DNA of 64,000 bases from contig CM029367.1 in assembly GCA_017165825.1 (NCBI GenBank), positions 24,313,741-24,377,740 on the forward strand. Reading direction: 5' to 3'. This DNA is from Hepsetus odoe. Its lineage: Eukaryota > Chordata > Actinopteri > Characiformes > Hepsetidae. A model generated the notes under the pieces. That model searched no databases, was not told the DNA's origin, and was given only the letters and a program-made list of their open reading frames with translations. The position numbers and the translations under genes were made by a program. Shown here piece by piece: positions 1-13,078 of the stretch; position 1 is the first letter of the stretch, and the number at the start of each line of letters is the position of its first letter.

Positions 1-1615
1 AGATTTGGCTCTGCACTCTGAGAAGCATATCTTCTGTTATGTAAACTCAGCCTCGCCTGCTGGCATGCTCACACATCTGGCCAGGAGCCAAAGGTTCACA
101 CGCAAAAAGGTGTCAGCGCATAGTCCTCACATAGGCAGCACTATCACACTTGGAGCATTTCTCACGCATATGGATGCTGCTCATAGTGTGGATACCAAGC
201 CCTGTGCAATCTATTATAATAGTGTCACTTGTCATGCAGTCACTTTTTACAAACTGTCTGGTTAACCTTTGTGTCAGGAAAAGGAGAGTATGTGGGAGCC
301 TGCTAGCCTACTTTCAGCTGCCAAAACAACCAAACTATTGCCTGAGGTACTGGATGCAACAGATGAACACAGACTGTTATGTCTCTTTGCTTTATTTTAC
401 CTTTAGAGTGAAAGTGCAGTGACAAATCACATCTATGCAGTTTCCCCCAACAAAAATCCCACTTATCTTGACTGGTTTGCTGTCTAACATGTGTTTCTTT
501 TGCAAATGAGCCCCTCAATAACACATAGAATAAAGTTTTAAAATATACCAAAAAACAATTTTTTTTTTCCACTAGGCAACTATGGCTTTAGTTTCTTTTA
601 ACTACAATCCACTCCAATAATTTTGGAAATGCAGTTTCTATCTTGTAGTGTAGCAATCTGAGCAGCTCTTTGTTTCTAAGGGTTAATGCAGTGGAGGATG
701 TTTAAAAGTGAGGAAAACTGTGTTTATGCTAGGTGGAGCAAAAGCTCTGTCTGACCTTCCAGCAATGCTGGCAAATAATGAAGATGAATAAATTTCATCC
801 CTATAAATGAAAGGATACATTATTATTCTTCACATATCTTCTTAATTTTTTCCTCTTAGTGTTTGTCTTGAGATAAATAATAAACTTTTAGGAATCCCAT
901 AATTGATCCCTGAGTGATTCAATATCAGATAAATGAAGTGCTTGTGTTGAACAGATTATTGACAAAAACTGATTACTGAGTAATAAGAGCATGAAAACAA
1001 CTTCAAAGCACAGCATCATCAAAAGCTCATGAGTGGACACCACTTGAATATGAATGCAAGTATCTAGAGTACAATTATCAAAGCATTTTCTGATTGATCT
1101 GAAGTAAGGGGGACATTTTATTATGGTTTTCTTTACCAAACTACCTCTGCTCATTTGGAGGCACCTGTGCTGTGGCAGAATCTGGGGAAATGTGCAGGAA
1201 ATGTTTGATTCTCAGTCTGTGCGGCCTGCTGTTTTTTCCCCCACTTTTTTAATCTTGGTGGGTGGCCAGACCACCACTGCATGCTATCTCTCATTGTGTC
1301 TCACAACCCTCCCCCAGAGACAGCACTGCTTCTGGGTCACATGATGTCCAAATGTCTCAGATAACACCTGTCTACTGTGGAGTAAAAGCTGAGCATTGGA
1401 GAAAAGATCAATATCAGGAAGCAGTAAACAGTTCAACAAATGAACCTGTAATCTAATATCAGAACAACAATTAAAATCAATTTAAGGGCCAAGCATACAC
1501 TCTTTGACTTCGTACAGCACATAAAATACAAAGGTTTACCAATACAAATTGAGTAATGAGTCTGGAGAATGAGGCAAGTGATGGAAATCTAGTTTTACTC
1601 TTAACTGATTCCAGT
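1..1615. other. noncoding, no gene seen
   Basis: The short open frames here have no splice context, no recognisable domain and no coding-like composition. I see no recognisable repeat. A TTGCGTG-type aryl hydrocarbon receptor core occurs on the minus strand at 99-105 but is isolated and about 40 kb from CYP1B1. Confidence 0.6.
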
Positions 1616-1619
1616 TCCA

Positions 1620-3640
1620 GTGGTGCATGGGTTTGCATGCCGCCATGAATCTGGGAGCTGTGCTGGGAATCATAATGCTCAGAAATATTTGTCGACACCA
1701 GAGTGGGGAGCTGGCAGGCGAACGTCTGTTGGTCAGGCCTGTTACAAGGTACAGTACAGAAACTGGCTTTTGGTATGTGGAACATCACCTCTTTGGGGGA
1801 AAGACCTGGCACGTATGTGGAAAGTGGAGCATTATAAACTAGATATAGTTGTGCTCACTTCTAAACAGCCTGGGCTCTGGAACCAAACTCCTGGATGGGG
1901 AATGGATGCATTTCTTCTCTGGTGAGAGGCAGCACACAGGCATAGAGTTACTTGTTCAAAGAAATGCTATGTTGGAAATTGTCCCAGTAAACAAAAGGGT
2001 CACCTCACTGCAGCTGTGAGTTGCAAGCTGCAATGCTTTGACTGTTGTGGCAGTGTATACTCCAAATGGCAACTCAGAATACCCAACCTTTCTAGGGGCA
2101 CTGAGGAGTACCATTTGGTCACTCTGCAAATTTGTTGGGGAACTACAGTGCACATGGCAGCAATGATGGGAAAACCTGGATGGGGTGACTGGAAGGAACG
2201 ACCTACCTGATCTAAACCCTAATGGTGTGTTTTATTATTAAACTTCTGTACAAGGCATGGATTTTCCATAAAAACCAGACAGACCAGGCTGCCAGACAGA
2301 CCTGGTAAACCCAAACGGGTGATGAGGGTGAACTGGGAGCATCTGGCAGAGGACCCTGTCTCACCTCTCTCTGGAAGAGCTTTTCCCTGAGCACAAGAGA
2401 CAGGGGGCATGGAGTTTAAATGGGCCCTGTTCAAAGCCTTCCTTGTGGTAAGACAGCTGTCGGTGCCTGCTGTGGTGACAATCCAAGGACCTGGTGGACA
2501 CCAATTGGTAAAGCTGTCAGGTTAAAGAAGGAATCCTTCAATGTTTGACTAGTATTAATTACTCCATAACTGGCTGGTAAGACAAAAAGGCTGCAGCAAT
2601 GGGAGTCAAGAAAGCAAAAAAATGGGTATGGGAAGAGTTTGGGAAGTCCATGGAGAAGGCTTTTGGTTGGCTTCAAAGAGGTTCTGGCAAGCCACCAGTT
2701 GACTTAGGAGGGCCAGACCGGGACTCATGCTGTTTTAAGCAGGGATGGGGAAGCTCTGATTGCAACTGATGAGCTGGTCGGACGGTGAAAGGAACACTGG
2801 AGCTTCTAAGCCTTACAGACACACCCTCCACAGAGGAAGCAGGGCTGGAGGATTTAATAGTGTCATCACCAGTTTCCCTGAATGAGGTCTCTGGACATTG
2901 TTGGGCTGTTATGGCTGACACAGCTCTTCAGTGTAGCATGGATGTCTGGGACAGTACCTTTGGAGTGACAAATGGGATGGTGGTCCCCATTTTTAAAAAA
3001 GGGAAAGACTGGAGTGAGTGCTCCAATTATCAAGGTATTGCATTAAACAGCCTCCCTAGAAAAGTTTACACCAGGATGCTGAAAAGGAGACTCTGATTGT
3101 TGAACCTCAGATACAGAAGGACTGGGTTTCTACCCTGGCTGTGGAACAGCAAACCAGTACTTCACCCTAGCACAGATACTTGGAGGGTCATGGGAGTTTG
3201 CCAGGCCAGTCTACATATGCTTTGTCGATTTTAAGAAAGCTTAAAATCATGTACCCTGAGAAGTGTCCCCTTGTCCACAGTCCTGGGGCCGGAGGGTGTC
3301 CAGTATAGGGGCCTCAAGATCTCCGCTTTTTGAAAGATGTGGTTCTGTTAGCTTAGGTAAGTTTAAGTATCTTGGAATCTAATTCACGGCTGAGGGTAAA
3401 ATTGAGTGAGAGATTGACAGATGGATTGGGACAGCAATGGCAGTTAAACAGTTGCTGTACCAAACTGTAAAAGGGGAGTTGAGCAGAAAGGCAAAGCCCT
3501 CAATTTACCAGTCAAACTTTGTTCCCTTGCCATGGTTGAAATGCTACAGTATGTGTGGTAAAAGATGGTACAGATTCCAATAACAGCATTTAAAGATATT
3601 TGAGAGGACAATAAAAAGAGGAATTGTTTGGGCTGTCTGT
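1620..3640 (+). mobile_element. degenerate non-LTR retrotransposon (LINE), copy A
   Basis: Fragments in several shifting frames resemble a teleost LINE polyprotein. An APE-type endonuclease region spans about 1,780-2,260 (pieces such as LDIVVLTS and, near 2,085, a PTFLGA-like stretch, then a DLNP-like end). A reverse transcriptase region lies at about 2,930-3,560, with VVPIFKKGKDWSECSNYQGIAL followed by a PRKVYTRMLKRRL palm segment. A later FKYLGI-like segment sits near 3,365. Stops and frameshifts are throughout and a stretch is missing between endonuclease and RT, so it is dead. The same family recurs at 60.3-61.6 kb. I recognise the general type but cannot assign the clade. Confidence 0.8.
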
Positions 3641-4042
3641 GTTTTTCTGATACATTTTCATGGCAAAAGTGAAAAAAAAAGAAATGAATGCATAGGTAAC
3701 CTATGCTTTATGTGGTTCCTATGCAGTGTCCAAAAGGATCTAGACACTCCTGCAAATAAGTGAAGTAATTCTAGTTTACTACTGTACAGCAATTTTGGAA
3801 CTGAAGTGCTCTAACCAGTAGCTTTTAGATGAGAAGATGAGTTTGTGATCCAGAACTAATCTAACACCTGACCTTACTAATGCTCTATGCAATGTAATCT
3901 TAACATCTAGTGTTAAGGGCAACCAGATGAACTACAAGCTGCTACTGCAAAATAGGGCACAGACTCTCTATTGATCACCCAAATCTATTAATTTCCCTAG
4001 GTTTCAGAAGAAAAAAATATTAAATGAGCTTTTCATATTACA
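3641..4042. other. noncoding, no gene seen
   Basis: AT-rich sequence between a LINE remnant and a Tc1-like remnant. No open frame or motif of note. Confidence 0.6.
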
Positions 4043-4640
4043 TTGCCTGGCCAATAAAAAGTTACACACTCTAAGATTTTGTTGGACCACCTTTGGATAA
4101 TGTAATGTCACAACATTTATTCCCATTATTTTTGAAGCAAGGTCTTGTTATGATCATGGGGCAGTCGGGCCAATACACTAAGTCTTCACCAGCACATCCC
4201 AAATATTCTCAAATTTCCAGTTAAGGTCTGGACTGTGTTGGCCAATGCATATGTAAAAATGCTCCTTAGCACTCCCTGTTTATTTTTGAGCCTGGTGAAT
4301 CCTGGCATTGTAATCTTGGAATATGCCTGTGCTATGAAGGAAGAAAAATCTTGTAATGGAAAAAACCCAGTCAGTTTTTTCAGTATATTCAGGTACTCAG
4401 TTGAGCTCATTTTCTTGGCACCTAATGTTGCTGAGGTGTCCATCACCCTGGAACAAAGTCAGTCTGGATTCATGAGACCATCTGACATTTTTCCATCTTT
4501 TTTCCATTCCTGTCCAGCAAACTGAAGACTTTTTTCTAATAGCCTCACCGGGGTTTTCTTAAGCCAACACAACTGTTTAGTCCCAAAACATTGATTTCTC
4601 TGTACATTGTGCATCAATTAGAATTCTTTACTTAAAACAT
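4043..4640 (-). mobile_element. Tc1/mariner-like transposon remnant (family with TGCCTGGCCAA terminus)
   Basis: The left edge begins TTGCCTGGCCAATAAAAAGT near 4,043, like the terminal inverted repeat of a teleost Tc1-like family. The following ~550 bases read on the minus strand like a decayed transposase, with a segment at 4,430-4,480 complementary to the usual 'drug-sensitive' run (ACCCTGGAACAAAGTC..TCTGGATTCATGAGACCATCTGACATTTTTCC). A related copy lies at about 48.9-49.7 kb and retains the other terminus (AGGCAGTGTA). I could not find the matching right end of this copy. Non-autonomous and broken. Confidence 0.65.
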
Positions 4641-6404
4641 GCAATTAATGTGTGAGTTCTACTGTTTATTATTTAAAAATCTGGTTTCACCAGAAATAGA
4701 AATGCTCTCTGATCCTGACCATTCAAGACCTTTTTCTAACCACTTTTCTGCCTCTAAAGGTTAACTACTATCTTTCCAGGCTTTAATAAGGCCCTAAACA
4801 GCTCATAATCCAATTTTAGCAGTGTCAGTGAGCTCTTTAATTGTTTTCTTTGCTTGATACAGGCTAATAATATACAAGCTATGTATATGATTGATCAGAT
4901 TTTTTCTGAGTTAATAATATTTGTTAATTATTAAAGATTATTAGTGAGAAAACTTCACACCTGCAGCAGTCCGAGATGGTAAATTCTTTCTCAGACCCTT
5001 CAGGTGGTTGAAGGATGTTTTGAAGAGCTCCAATAAAGAAATGGTCTTGTGGTCATTACCCGGCTGACAGGGAGAGTATTTCTTTGAACTTCTGGGAAGA
5101 GCTGGCAGAAGGCCAGAGAGCCCCCATCTCAGCCCTACTCCCAAAGCCCAGGACCTCCGTTCCAGCTGAGCTAGGCTGACCAGCCACTGAACCACAACAG
5201 TAGCCAGGAGATATGTGTGTGATTACTGGTGTGTAGCCCTGGGAACAGAGGATGGAATGGCAGGCCAAATAAACTAGCCTCTCTTACTCCTCTATCACAT
5301 TCTTTTTAACTGTTTTCCTAAGCAGTTCAACATCAGCTAGTCGATGCTGTAGTTATGCAACTAATTACCCTTTACAAAAAGAAATTTTCATGTTCTTCAA
5401 AAACATTTAATTTTTCAACTAAAACAGACTGTATATCAGGTCTGTTTCTTGATGTCGGCCCCTTATGGAGCCATCATGACTTCTAACTAAACATAAATAC
5501 TTCAAAGAGCAAAATATTCATAAAAAAAACTATATTTTTTATATTTTTATTTGTGTTTAGATACCATTGTAATATTCTTAATTATTTTTATCTTTGAATT
5601 TAGTATGAAAAGTAAAATGACTGAGATGTGTGGCGGAGGCCCTGGTATGGTACTACTTAGAGCCTCTTAATGTTTATATGTATATATATATATATATATA
5701 TACAGAACATATTTTACAGAATTGTTCCACTTTAGAAATGAATGAGACATAATTTATGCCAGATTTATGTATAATGTTGTTGACACTGGTGATAACTGCA
5801 ACTTATATAATGTAGCCAGGCCTGTAAGAATCTATATCAAATATGACAGAAATTATATGAATGTGATCGTACATCTGGAGCTAGTAATATCAGCTTGTTA
5901 TTACTGCTCACTGCTTTTCTTTATTGCGTATCTGTCTGGAGAGGAGGATTCAAGCTCCTCCAGCTATTTGGCGCTGGACTGATCATCACTCACTGAATCA
6001 ACTTTTCCACATGGATGAGGGTATGAATGCATTTAAAGAGGATGTAAAAGGGAGCCAGAAATTATGCCCTAGGAGAAAGAAAATTTAAAAACACACTGCA
6101 AATCTGCTTTATGGACAGAGATAAATGCTTCAGGAAGTAGAACAGCATTAACCTTGTCTATCTTTTCAGGCTGAGGATTTTCATACAGAGTGGATTCATG
6201 CCAGTTCAGAAGCTACAACTACTTTAACTACTGCTAAAATGGTTAAATGTTAGCTTTTGATAATAAATGACTTTTGTTTATAGAAATAAATTACATTTGT
6301 TATTTGTGTAACTTTCCCATTGTAAATTATCTAAATGAATTAATAAAAAATAATGACCAACATGAATTTTGATTCCATGATTTTGGAATCCGTTTCAATA
6401 AGAT
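4641..6404. other. noncoding; short (TA)n and one GC-richer block
   Basis: No gene seen. A (TA)n run lies at about 5,681-5,702. A GC-richer block at 4,950-5,270 is open on the minus strand for about 84 codons, but it has no splice context and no family I recognise. Confidence 0.5.
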
Positions 6405-6532
6405 TCAAGATCTTCTTCCTCTTTCGGCTGCTCCTGTTAGCTGTCAGCTGATCCATTTCTTCCTGTCCTGTGGATCTTTCTCCTTTAAAACCAACTGCCT
6501 GCATGTCCTTTCTCACAACATCTAACTGAACA
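6405..6532 (-). mobile_element. 3' end of a LINE (RTE-like type), minus orientation
   Basis: On the minus strand this reads as the terminal part of the same LINE type seen at 7.3 and 42.5-43.2 kb. It carries the GATC-rich '..CAGCTGACAGCTAACAGGAGCAGCCGAAAGAGGAAGAAG' end, compared with '..GACCCCTAAAGGGAGCAGACGAAAGAAGAAGAAG' at 43,180. It is a short, diverged fragment. Confidence 0.55.
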
Positions 6533-7289
6533 AGTCCAAGATAATTTATATTTATTCATTTTACTTGATTCATTATGAGAAGCATGGAAAACGGCTCTTG
6601 TAAATTCAACCATAAAATAAAAAATGTTTTTTCCACGTGCGTAGATTTAATTTGTCTCACCTTGTGTCCTCCACACCCTTTTATCACAGTTCCATCCAAA
6701 ATCCAGTTGGTTTTGGTCGTCACGTAGGGGGATGGGGTGGCCTGCAGGGCACTGTTTTATCCTGTAAACTCATGCTTATAGAATCAGGGACAGACATTAG
6801 ATGTCTGTAGTGCTGATTAACATGTACAAGATGTGTTGACTCAGATGGCTCCTCACCCATGTTTCCATTCAAATGTGAGTCAGACTGAAGATATGGGTCG
6901 CCCCAATTCCTCCTCTGCTTGGCAGATATGGATGTGACCTAGGCTACCCTTGGATTAGACACTACTGTCTGTCAGAAAAAGCCTGTAGGATACCTAGCTT
7001 TTGTTGTAATTTTGTTCTAAATAGCATGTTGATTACAGCCAAGTAGCTTGCAGCAGAGGCTTAAGCTCTATTAAAAATATGTAAAAACATGTCAGCATTA
7101 ACACTTACTGTTTTGCATTAGTGAGCCTGAGTGAGGGTCCTATTTAAAAATCCTTACATTGAAAACTGACCAATAACCCTAAAGTATTGACCTTTTAATA
7201 ATAAATTAACCCTTTCACAGTTGCCATACCAGCAAAATCTACCTGTCTTGCATTTTTATTTAAATGTAATATATTTCCAGTGGTTAGGA
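6533..7289. other. noncoding, no gene seen
   Basis: AT-rich, with no supported open frame. Nothing recognisable apart from the flanking LINE fragments. Confidence 0.55.
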
Positions 7290-7857
7290 TGCAGGGAGTG
7301 GAGGAAACAAAGGTGGAGGAATTTAAATACTTGGGATCAACAGTTCAGAGTAACTGCTAGTGTGGAAGAGAGGTGAAGAAGAGAGTGCAGGCTGGTTGGA
7401 ATGGGTGGAGAAGAGTGGCTGGAGTGATTTGTGACAAGCGGATACCAGCTAGAGTAAAAGGGAAGGTTTACAGGACAGAAGTGAGACCAGCTATGTTGTA
7501 TGGGTTAAAGATGGCGGCACTGACGAAAAGACAGGAGGCGGAGCTGGAGGTGTCAGAGTTAAAGATGCTGAGATTTTCGTTGGGTGGGACGAGGATGGAC
7601 AGGATTAGAAATTAGTATATTAGAGGGACAGCTCAGGTTAGACGTCTTGGGGACAAGGTTAGAGAAGCAAGGTTGCGTTGGTTTGGACATGTCCAGAGAA
7701 GAGATGAGGATTATATTGGAAGGAGGATGTTGAAGATGGAGCTTCCAGGAAAGAGGTGAAGAGGAAGACCAAAGAGGAGGTTTATGGATGTGGTGAGAGA
7801 GGACATGCAGGTGGTTGGTTTGAAGCAGGAAGTTGCAGAGGACAGGAAGAAATGAAG
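7290..7857 (+). mobile_element. LINE reverse transcriptase 3' fragment
   Basis: Plus-strand frames give EFKYLGSTVQS, then KKRVQAGWNGWRRVAGVICD, RIPARVKGKVY, RPAMLYGLKMAALTKRQEAEL and LKMLRFSLGGTRMDRIRN, then RLRWFGHVQRR. These belong to the C-terminal region of a widespread teleost non-LTR retrotransposon. Codons are interrupted near 7,612 and again near 7,757, so it is a dead 5'-truncated copy. A sister copy lies in CYP1B1 intron 2 at 42.5-43.2 kb. Confidence 0.8.
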
Positions 7858-7942
7858 CAAAATTCCTCCATTTTCCTCCAAAATTCCTGAGCAAAATTCT
7901 CAACCCCAAGGTGTTTCATGGAGACTGCCCCTGTATTTAAGA

Positions 7943-8203
7943 AAATGAAACTGAAAGTGACATCCCTCATCATTGCGAGGTCACAGCACAGCAGACAGTG
8001 AACCACAACGAAATTGGACCTCTGCATTTAACCCATGCACTCAAACACCTTGCAGCAGTGGGCAGCTATTAAAAGTGCCCAGGGAGCAGTGACGGGGACA
8101 GTACCTTGCTCAAGGGTACCTCAGGGCAACCTACTGGTGGGGAATCAAACCCACAATCTTCCAATACTGGGGCAACTCTCTAACCACTAGGCCACCGCTG
8201 CCT
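7943..8203 (-). mobile_element. tRNA-derived SINE (family 1)
   Basis: The minus strand starts TAGGCAGCGGTGGCCTAGTGG, an RNA polymerase III A-box-like sequence, followed about 45 bases later by a degenerate B box. The body then carries CAAGGTACTGTCCCC, GGGTTAAATGCAGAGGTCC and TTTCGTTGTGGTTCAC, ending in a GTCACTTTCAGTTTC tail. The same ~250 bp body recurs at 17.4, 38.0, 38.4, 42.8, 55.3, 55.6 and 63.0 kb, which defines the family within this window. Confidence 0.85.
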
Positions 8204-10611
8204 ATGAAAGTGGAAATGGAAGCCACGAATGCATATAAACATAAAATATCAGAAAATAAAAAAACAAACATTTGCAAAATAACTTGTATGGCTTTGCTAT
8301 ATCATTTTTTGGAAAAGCCTGAAGACAGTGGTGCTGTCTTATTTTCCTATACTTTCAAATATTTGCTGAGGATTAGAACATGCTATAGATAGCATATGAC
8401 ATAGGAGGGAAATGATTAGTTTGATGACATCAAAGTATCACGTCTGAGCTGATTTTTGGGACTTTCCAATGATGTAAACAGAAAGGAAAAACCTGATAAT
8501 GAGGTTCTGTTTGTTGTTTTGCTTTCAGAGAAAATGCCATGGTCAAGGAAGAGCTGTGTGAAGTGACATTTGTGAAGTAGCAGAAAAGTCCCTCCTTTGT
8601 CTACTTATGCAAAACTAATTCATACAGATGTAGCACCATCATCATCATCATTATCCTCATCCTCATCATCACTATGTTCATCATCTGCTCTCTCTTTCTT
8701 TCTCTGTCCTTTCTCTTTCTTTCTGCCTGGAAATATGGAATTAAAAACATATTCCATTTTAAGACAAATGGAAATATCTGGGTGCAAAACCTGCTGAAAG
8801 GACACTTTATATACACATTATTTCCACACCATATTTTACACAGAAGACAAGTTTTCTGTGGTCTTGCCTTGACTTCGGCTCAGCATGTCATGCTATTGCT
8901 CCAGCACAAGTCAGCCACAGGAAAGGCCAAAAGCAGCATTACTGTAGGCTATAGTTCTTTATGGAAACTCATTTTGTCTGTCGAGAGGCAGTGAGAGATG
9001 GGAAAACTGTACTCATGCTCTAGCCTTTAGCCATGACATCAGGTTGCATGGCAATGAAAGATTCTGATGCAGTGTATTTAGTTACAAGGTTCAGAGAGAT
9101 CTTGTTTTTTTGAAAACATTACATGCAACTCTTGGAGGCACGCTATACACACCAGGCAAAACTGATTATATATATGCTCTCTGCATGCTCTCATGGTGAA
9201 CACGCAAAGGCTCAGCAGTGTGATTCATTTTCATGTTGAGATTTATTCACTAAAGTTTACTAAAGCTGCCAAATCTACATTTTTATTTGTCTTGGCTGCT
9301 TTCATGTTATGACATAAAAACAACTCTGCAATTAATACCATAAATCATCGCTTAACTGTCATACGTCATGTTTGTGTCATATTTATGGATATGTTTATTG
9401 AGGGAGCAGCAATGTAGCATGCTAAAATCTAGTGGCTGATGCCTTAGAGCCTTACTTCTGTATTCACCACAAGCCACAGCTGAAGTGAAAGAAGCTTTAA
9501 TTATAAGAGTGAAATATATCCTACCTTAAAGTCAAATAAATAAGACAAACATACTAAGAACAAAATTACATGTAGAAAAAGGATTAAATATTTGAAAACA
9601 TGCTCAAAAATGTATTAGACTGAAATGTAAATATGTCAATACAGTAAATTATTGCTATTTTATGTACTGAGTGACTAATATTCATTTCACATCCTGCATT
9701 AAGAAGTTACATTTCTTTTTCTGAATGTTACTAAATTCAGTTCAAAGTCAAATATATGATCTTATAAATAAATTAAAATGCGAAAGGTTAGAAGACACTG
9801 TTTTATGATTTCGCTGCTAGTTTCAAGAGAAATTTAATGACCAAGCACCATAAAGGGCTTAGGAGAGTTCATGGATAAGCGTTACAACATGAAAGCTAAA
9901 GTCACTGTCTGCTGTGTATGTCAGTATAAAGCCCTGAAGTCCTGAAGGCATTATGGCCAAAAGAGTACAGCTGATAGATCCCCTTATAGCTCTTTCCTTA
10001 TCTCACCTAAGTGACAGAAACATGACCTTCAGCTTTGCATGCAGTGGTCAAAGCTTTCATTACATTGCTGCCATGACTTTGCAGTGTAGCTTCTGAACAA
10101 AGAGGCCCTTGATCTATGGTATGGTCACAGACTTTTCTCTATGGGGTAATCTGGGAAACAGGTAGTTTGTAGTGAGTATTTCGATAGACGGAAGAAGGAT
10201 AAGATTTTGCCTTGTGTTAAGTCAACAATGTTTCATTTGCGTGGGACAATTGTAACTCTGCTACAAAGCATAATCTCCTGAGGCCAGATACTCGACATGT
10301 AAACCAATGCCTCTGTTTACACACTGACTTCAAGGGAGATTGGGTTAGGTTATCTATCTAAAGAATAAATGTTGTTGAAACAAAATTATTATCCACTTTT
10401 AGTTATGTGATAGTATGTCTGTTTATGTTTTCCCTCAATCCTATGTTTTACTTTTTTTATCATTATAAGTGCTGATAAATCACCCTCAATGAAAGTTTAA
10501 CTGAAAAAAACCCATTAAAATCCCATTAAATTAAAATATATAAATAGATAAATAGATAAAAACTTAATTCACTTCACGCAATCAAACCAACTCATCAAAT
10601 AAACAAGATTA
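8204..10611. other. noncoding; short CAT/CCT trinucleotide run
   Basis: No gene seen. A short (CAT/TCA)n run lies at 8,635-8,680. On the minus strand it generates a Asp/Glu-rich low-complexity open frame that I do not regard as coding. A TTGCGTG core occurs on the minus strand at 9,201-9,207. Confidence 0.55.
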
Positions 10612-10640
10612 GGTAGAACTGTAAACACTGTACTTCCCCC

Positions 10641-10690
<50 letters not shown>

Positions 10691-10799
10691 AAATTGTTCT
10701 TTTATTAAGATACAAATACAAATAATTCAATATATATATATATATATATATGTATTCAGTTATTTGTATTTGTATCTTAATAAGACAGACACATCAAAT

Positions 10800-10859
<60 letters not shown>

Positions 10860-10888
10860 GGGGGGAAGTACAGGTTTACAGTTCTACC
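10612..10888. mobile_element. palindromic MITE (TA target, Tc1/mariner-like)
   Basis: A 277 bp near-perfect inverted repeat. The left end reads TA|GGTAGAACTGTAAAC and the right end is its reverse complement followed by TA, so a TA target-site dinucleotide flanks both ends (10,610-10,611 and 10,889-10,890). The arms continue through a TGTACTTCCCCC(C)ATAATATATA block and a (TA)n run, then ATTAAGATACAAATACAAATAA near 10,705-10,726 and its complement near 10,755-10,785. The centre is another (TA)n run. No coding capacity. The whole unit could fold as one long hairpin. Confidence 0.8.
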
Positions 10889-11040
10889 TAGTACTTTAAA
10901 AAAGTCTTTACTACTATTATAGTTTTTACTTATGCTGCTATCAACATTGTTACTACTAGAAGCCTACTACTAGTACTAGTAACACAACTACTAATACCAC
11001 AACTTATGCTAGTTCTATAAAGATACTAATACCTGTCCTT

Positions 11041-11106
11041 CCTTAATTACATGTACTATTATTATTATTATTTTTCTTCTTCTTCTTCTTCTTCTTATTA
11101 TTATTA
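11041..11106. repeat. ATT and CTT trinucleotide microsatellites
   Basis: Consecutive runs of ATT, then CTT, then ATT triplets directly before the tail of the next LINE. Confidence 0.9.
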
Positions 11107-13078
11107 GTCAAGTCAAGTCAAGTAGGATTTTATTGTCATTTCAGCCATATACACAGTACACAGTGAAATGAAATAACGTTCCTCCAGGACCCTGGTGCTA
11201 CACACAAGACAAGTGCAAGACAAGACAGACAACAACAGACGGCACGACAGACAGTACATCTGAGATTCGTGGAGGGCTGCAGTGTTGTGAAACAAAGAGC
11301 CCAGGTAGATTATGTGTAGCAGTGTGGTGGAGCAGTGTAATTGAATTTAAAGGCAAGAGTGCAAATATGACATAAATAAATAAATGCGATGAAAGTGACT
11401 GGCTTAAGGGTTCAAGCTATTGGTAGATTCAGAGTTCAAGAGTCTGATGGCCAGGGGACCATTTCATCCTAAAGAGGTCAGATGCCGCGGAACCTTTCTC
11501 CGGATGGTGAGAGAGAAGAGAGTGTGGACGGAGGGAGGATCATCCACAATGCTGGTTGGTTATGGATGCAGCGAGTGGTGAAAATGTCCTGTACAGAGGG
11601 CAGAGAGATCCCGATGATCTTCTCAGCTGTTCTCACTATCCGTTGTAGGGACTTGCGGTCTAAGACGTTGCAGTTCTCGTACCAGGCAGCCGCTCAGGAT
11701 GCTCTCAATGGTTCCTGTAGAAGATGGTGAGGATGGAAGGTGGAGATGGGCTTTCCTCAGTCTGCGAGGAAGTAGAGGCTGCTGGGCTTTCTTTGTGATG
11801 GAGCTGTGTTGAGGGGACCACGTGAGGTTGCAACAGTGATGTGAAACACCAAGAAACTTGGTGCTCTGACCATCTCCACAGGTGAGGTGTTGATGATAAG
11901 TGGAGAGTGGTCCGACGTGATCTCCTGAAGTCAACAACCATCTCTTTAGCCTTGTCGACATTCAGAGACAGGTTGTTGGTTCTGCACCAGACCGTCAGCT
12001 CTTGTATCTCCTCTCTGTAGGTTGCGCCTCTGTCTCCACTGCTGATCAGGACCCACTCCACGGCTGTATCATCAGCGTAATTTGATGATGTGGTTCGAGC
12101 CGTGCTTGGCTGCACAGTCGGGTCATCAGTGTGAACAGCAGGGCTGAGCACACAGTTCTGGGGCCCGCGTACCAGTGTGATGGTGTTGGAGGTGCTGCTA
12201 CTGATCCTGACTGACTGGGGTCTCCTAGTCAGGAAGTCCAGGATCCAGTTACAGAGGGAGGTGTTCAGGCCCAGCAGCCTCAGCTTCTCACTCTGCTGAG
12301 GGATGATGCTGAGGGATGATGGTGTTGAATGCTGAACTGTAGTCGATGAACAGCATTCTGACGAACTGTCCTTCTGGGTCAAGATGAGAAAGGGCCAGGT
12401 GGAGGGTGGTGGAGATTACATCACCGCTGAGCGTGGGGGAAGAAACTGCAGGGGTCTAGTGAGGAGGGGATCTGGGACTTGATGTGCCTCATGACCAGCC
12501 TCTCGAAGCACTTCATGATGATGGGTGTGAGTGCGACGGGACGATAGTTTGAGGCAGGAGATAGATGGTTTCTTTTGGCACTGAATGATGCTGGTGGTCT
12601 TGAAGCACCTTGGAACAACAGTGGTGCTCAGAGAGGTGTTGAAGATGTCGGTGAGAACATCTGCCAGCTGTTCTGCACATCCTCTGAGCACACGACTTTG
12701 AATATTGTCTGACCGCAGCTTCGCGGGTTGGACTGAGAAGAGATCTTCACCTCGGCTGTGGTCAGACAGAATCTGGTCGCTTGGAGGAGGGGTGGTATTC
12801 TCATACGTGTGCCGCTCACTGCATCAAACCGTATGGAAGTGGTTCAGCGATCTGGGAGGGAGGAGTCACTGTCACAGGCAGGTGGAGATCCCAGAAGCGG
12901 GCCTGGATGCCCTGCCACAGCGCCGCGTGTCACCAGTGTTCTTAGCGGCCATGGATTTTCATGTGAGCTGGCTGGCCGCCTGATGGCCCGAGAGATGGCT
13001 TGCCTGCTTAGGGCGGCCTGGCCCCTGGGACTTGAAGGCCTTGTCCTGGGTTCTCAGGAGTCTGCAAGAGTCTACTGT
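11107..13078 (-). mobile_element. degenerate LINE (L2/CR1-like) with RT and 3' tail
   Basis: On the minus strand the reverse transcriptase region spans about 12,700 down to 11,700. Fragments include NTSLSTTVVPRCFK, then LGLNTSLCNWILDFLTRRPQSVRI, a YADDT-like catalytic box (SSNYADDTAVEW, near 12,085), and NNLSLNVDKAKEMVVDFRRSRR. YADD is the RT metal-binding core. The 3' end at 11,107-11,170 has the TGACAATAAAATCC-type polyadenylation region and a short (GTCAA)n terminal repeat typical of this LINE group. Several frameshifts and stops make it non-functional. Upstream material to about 13,078 is GC-richer and looks like the 5' part of the same element. Confidence 0.8.

Noticed and set aside
11705..12382. 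225-codon minus-strand open frame as a host gene
   Set aside because: It contains the YADD reverse transcriptase box and belongs to a decayed LINE.
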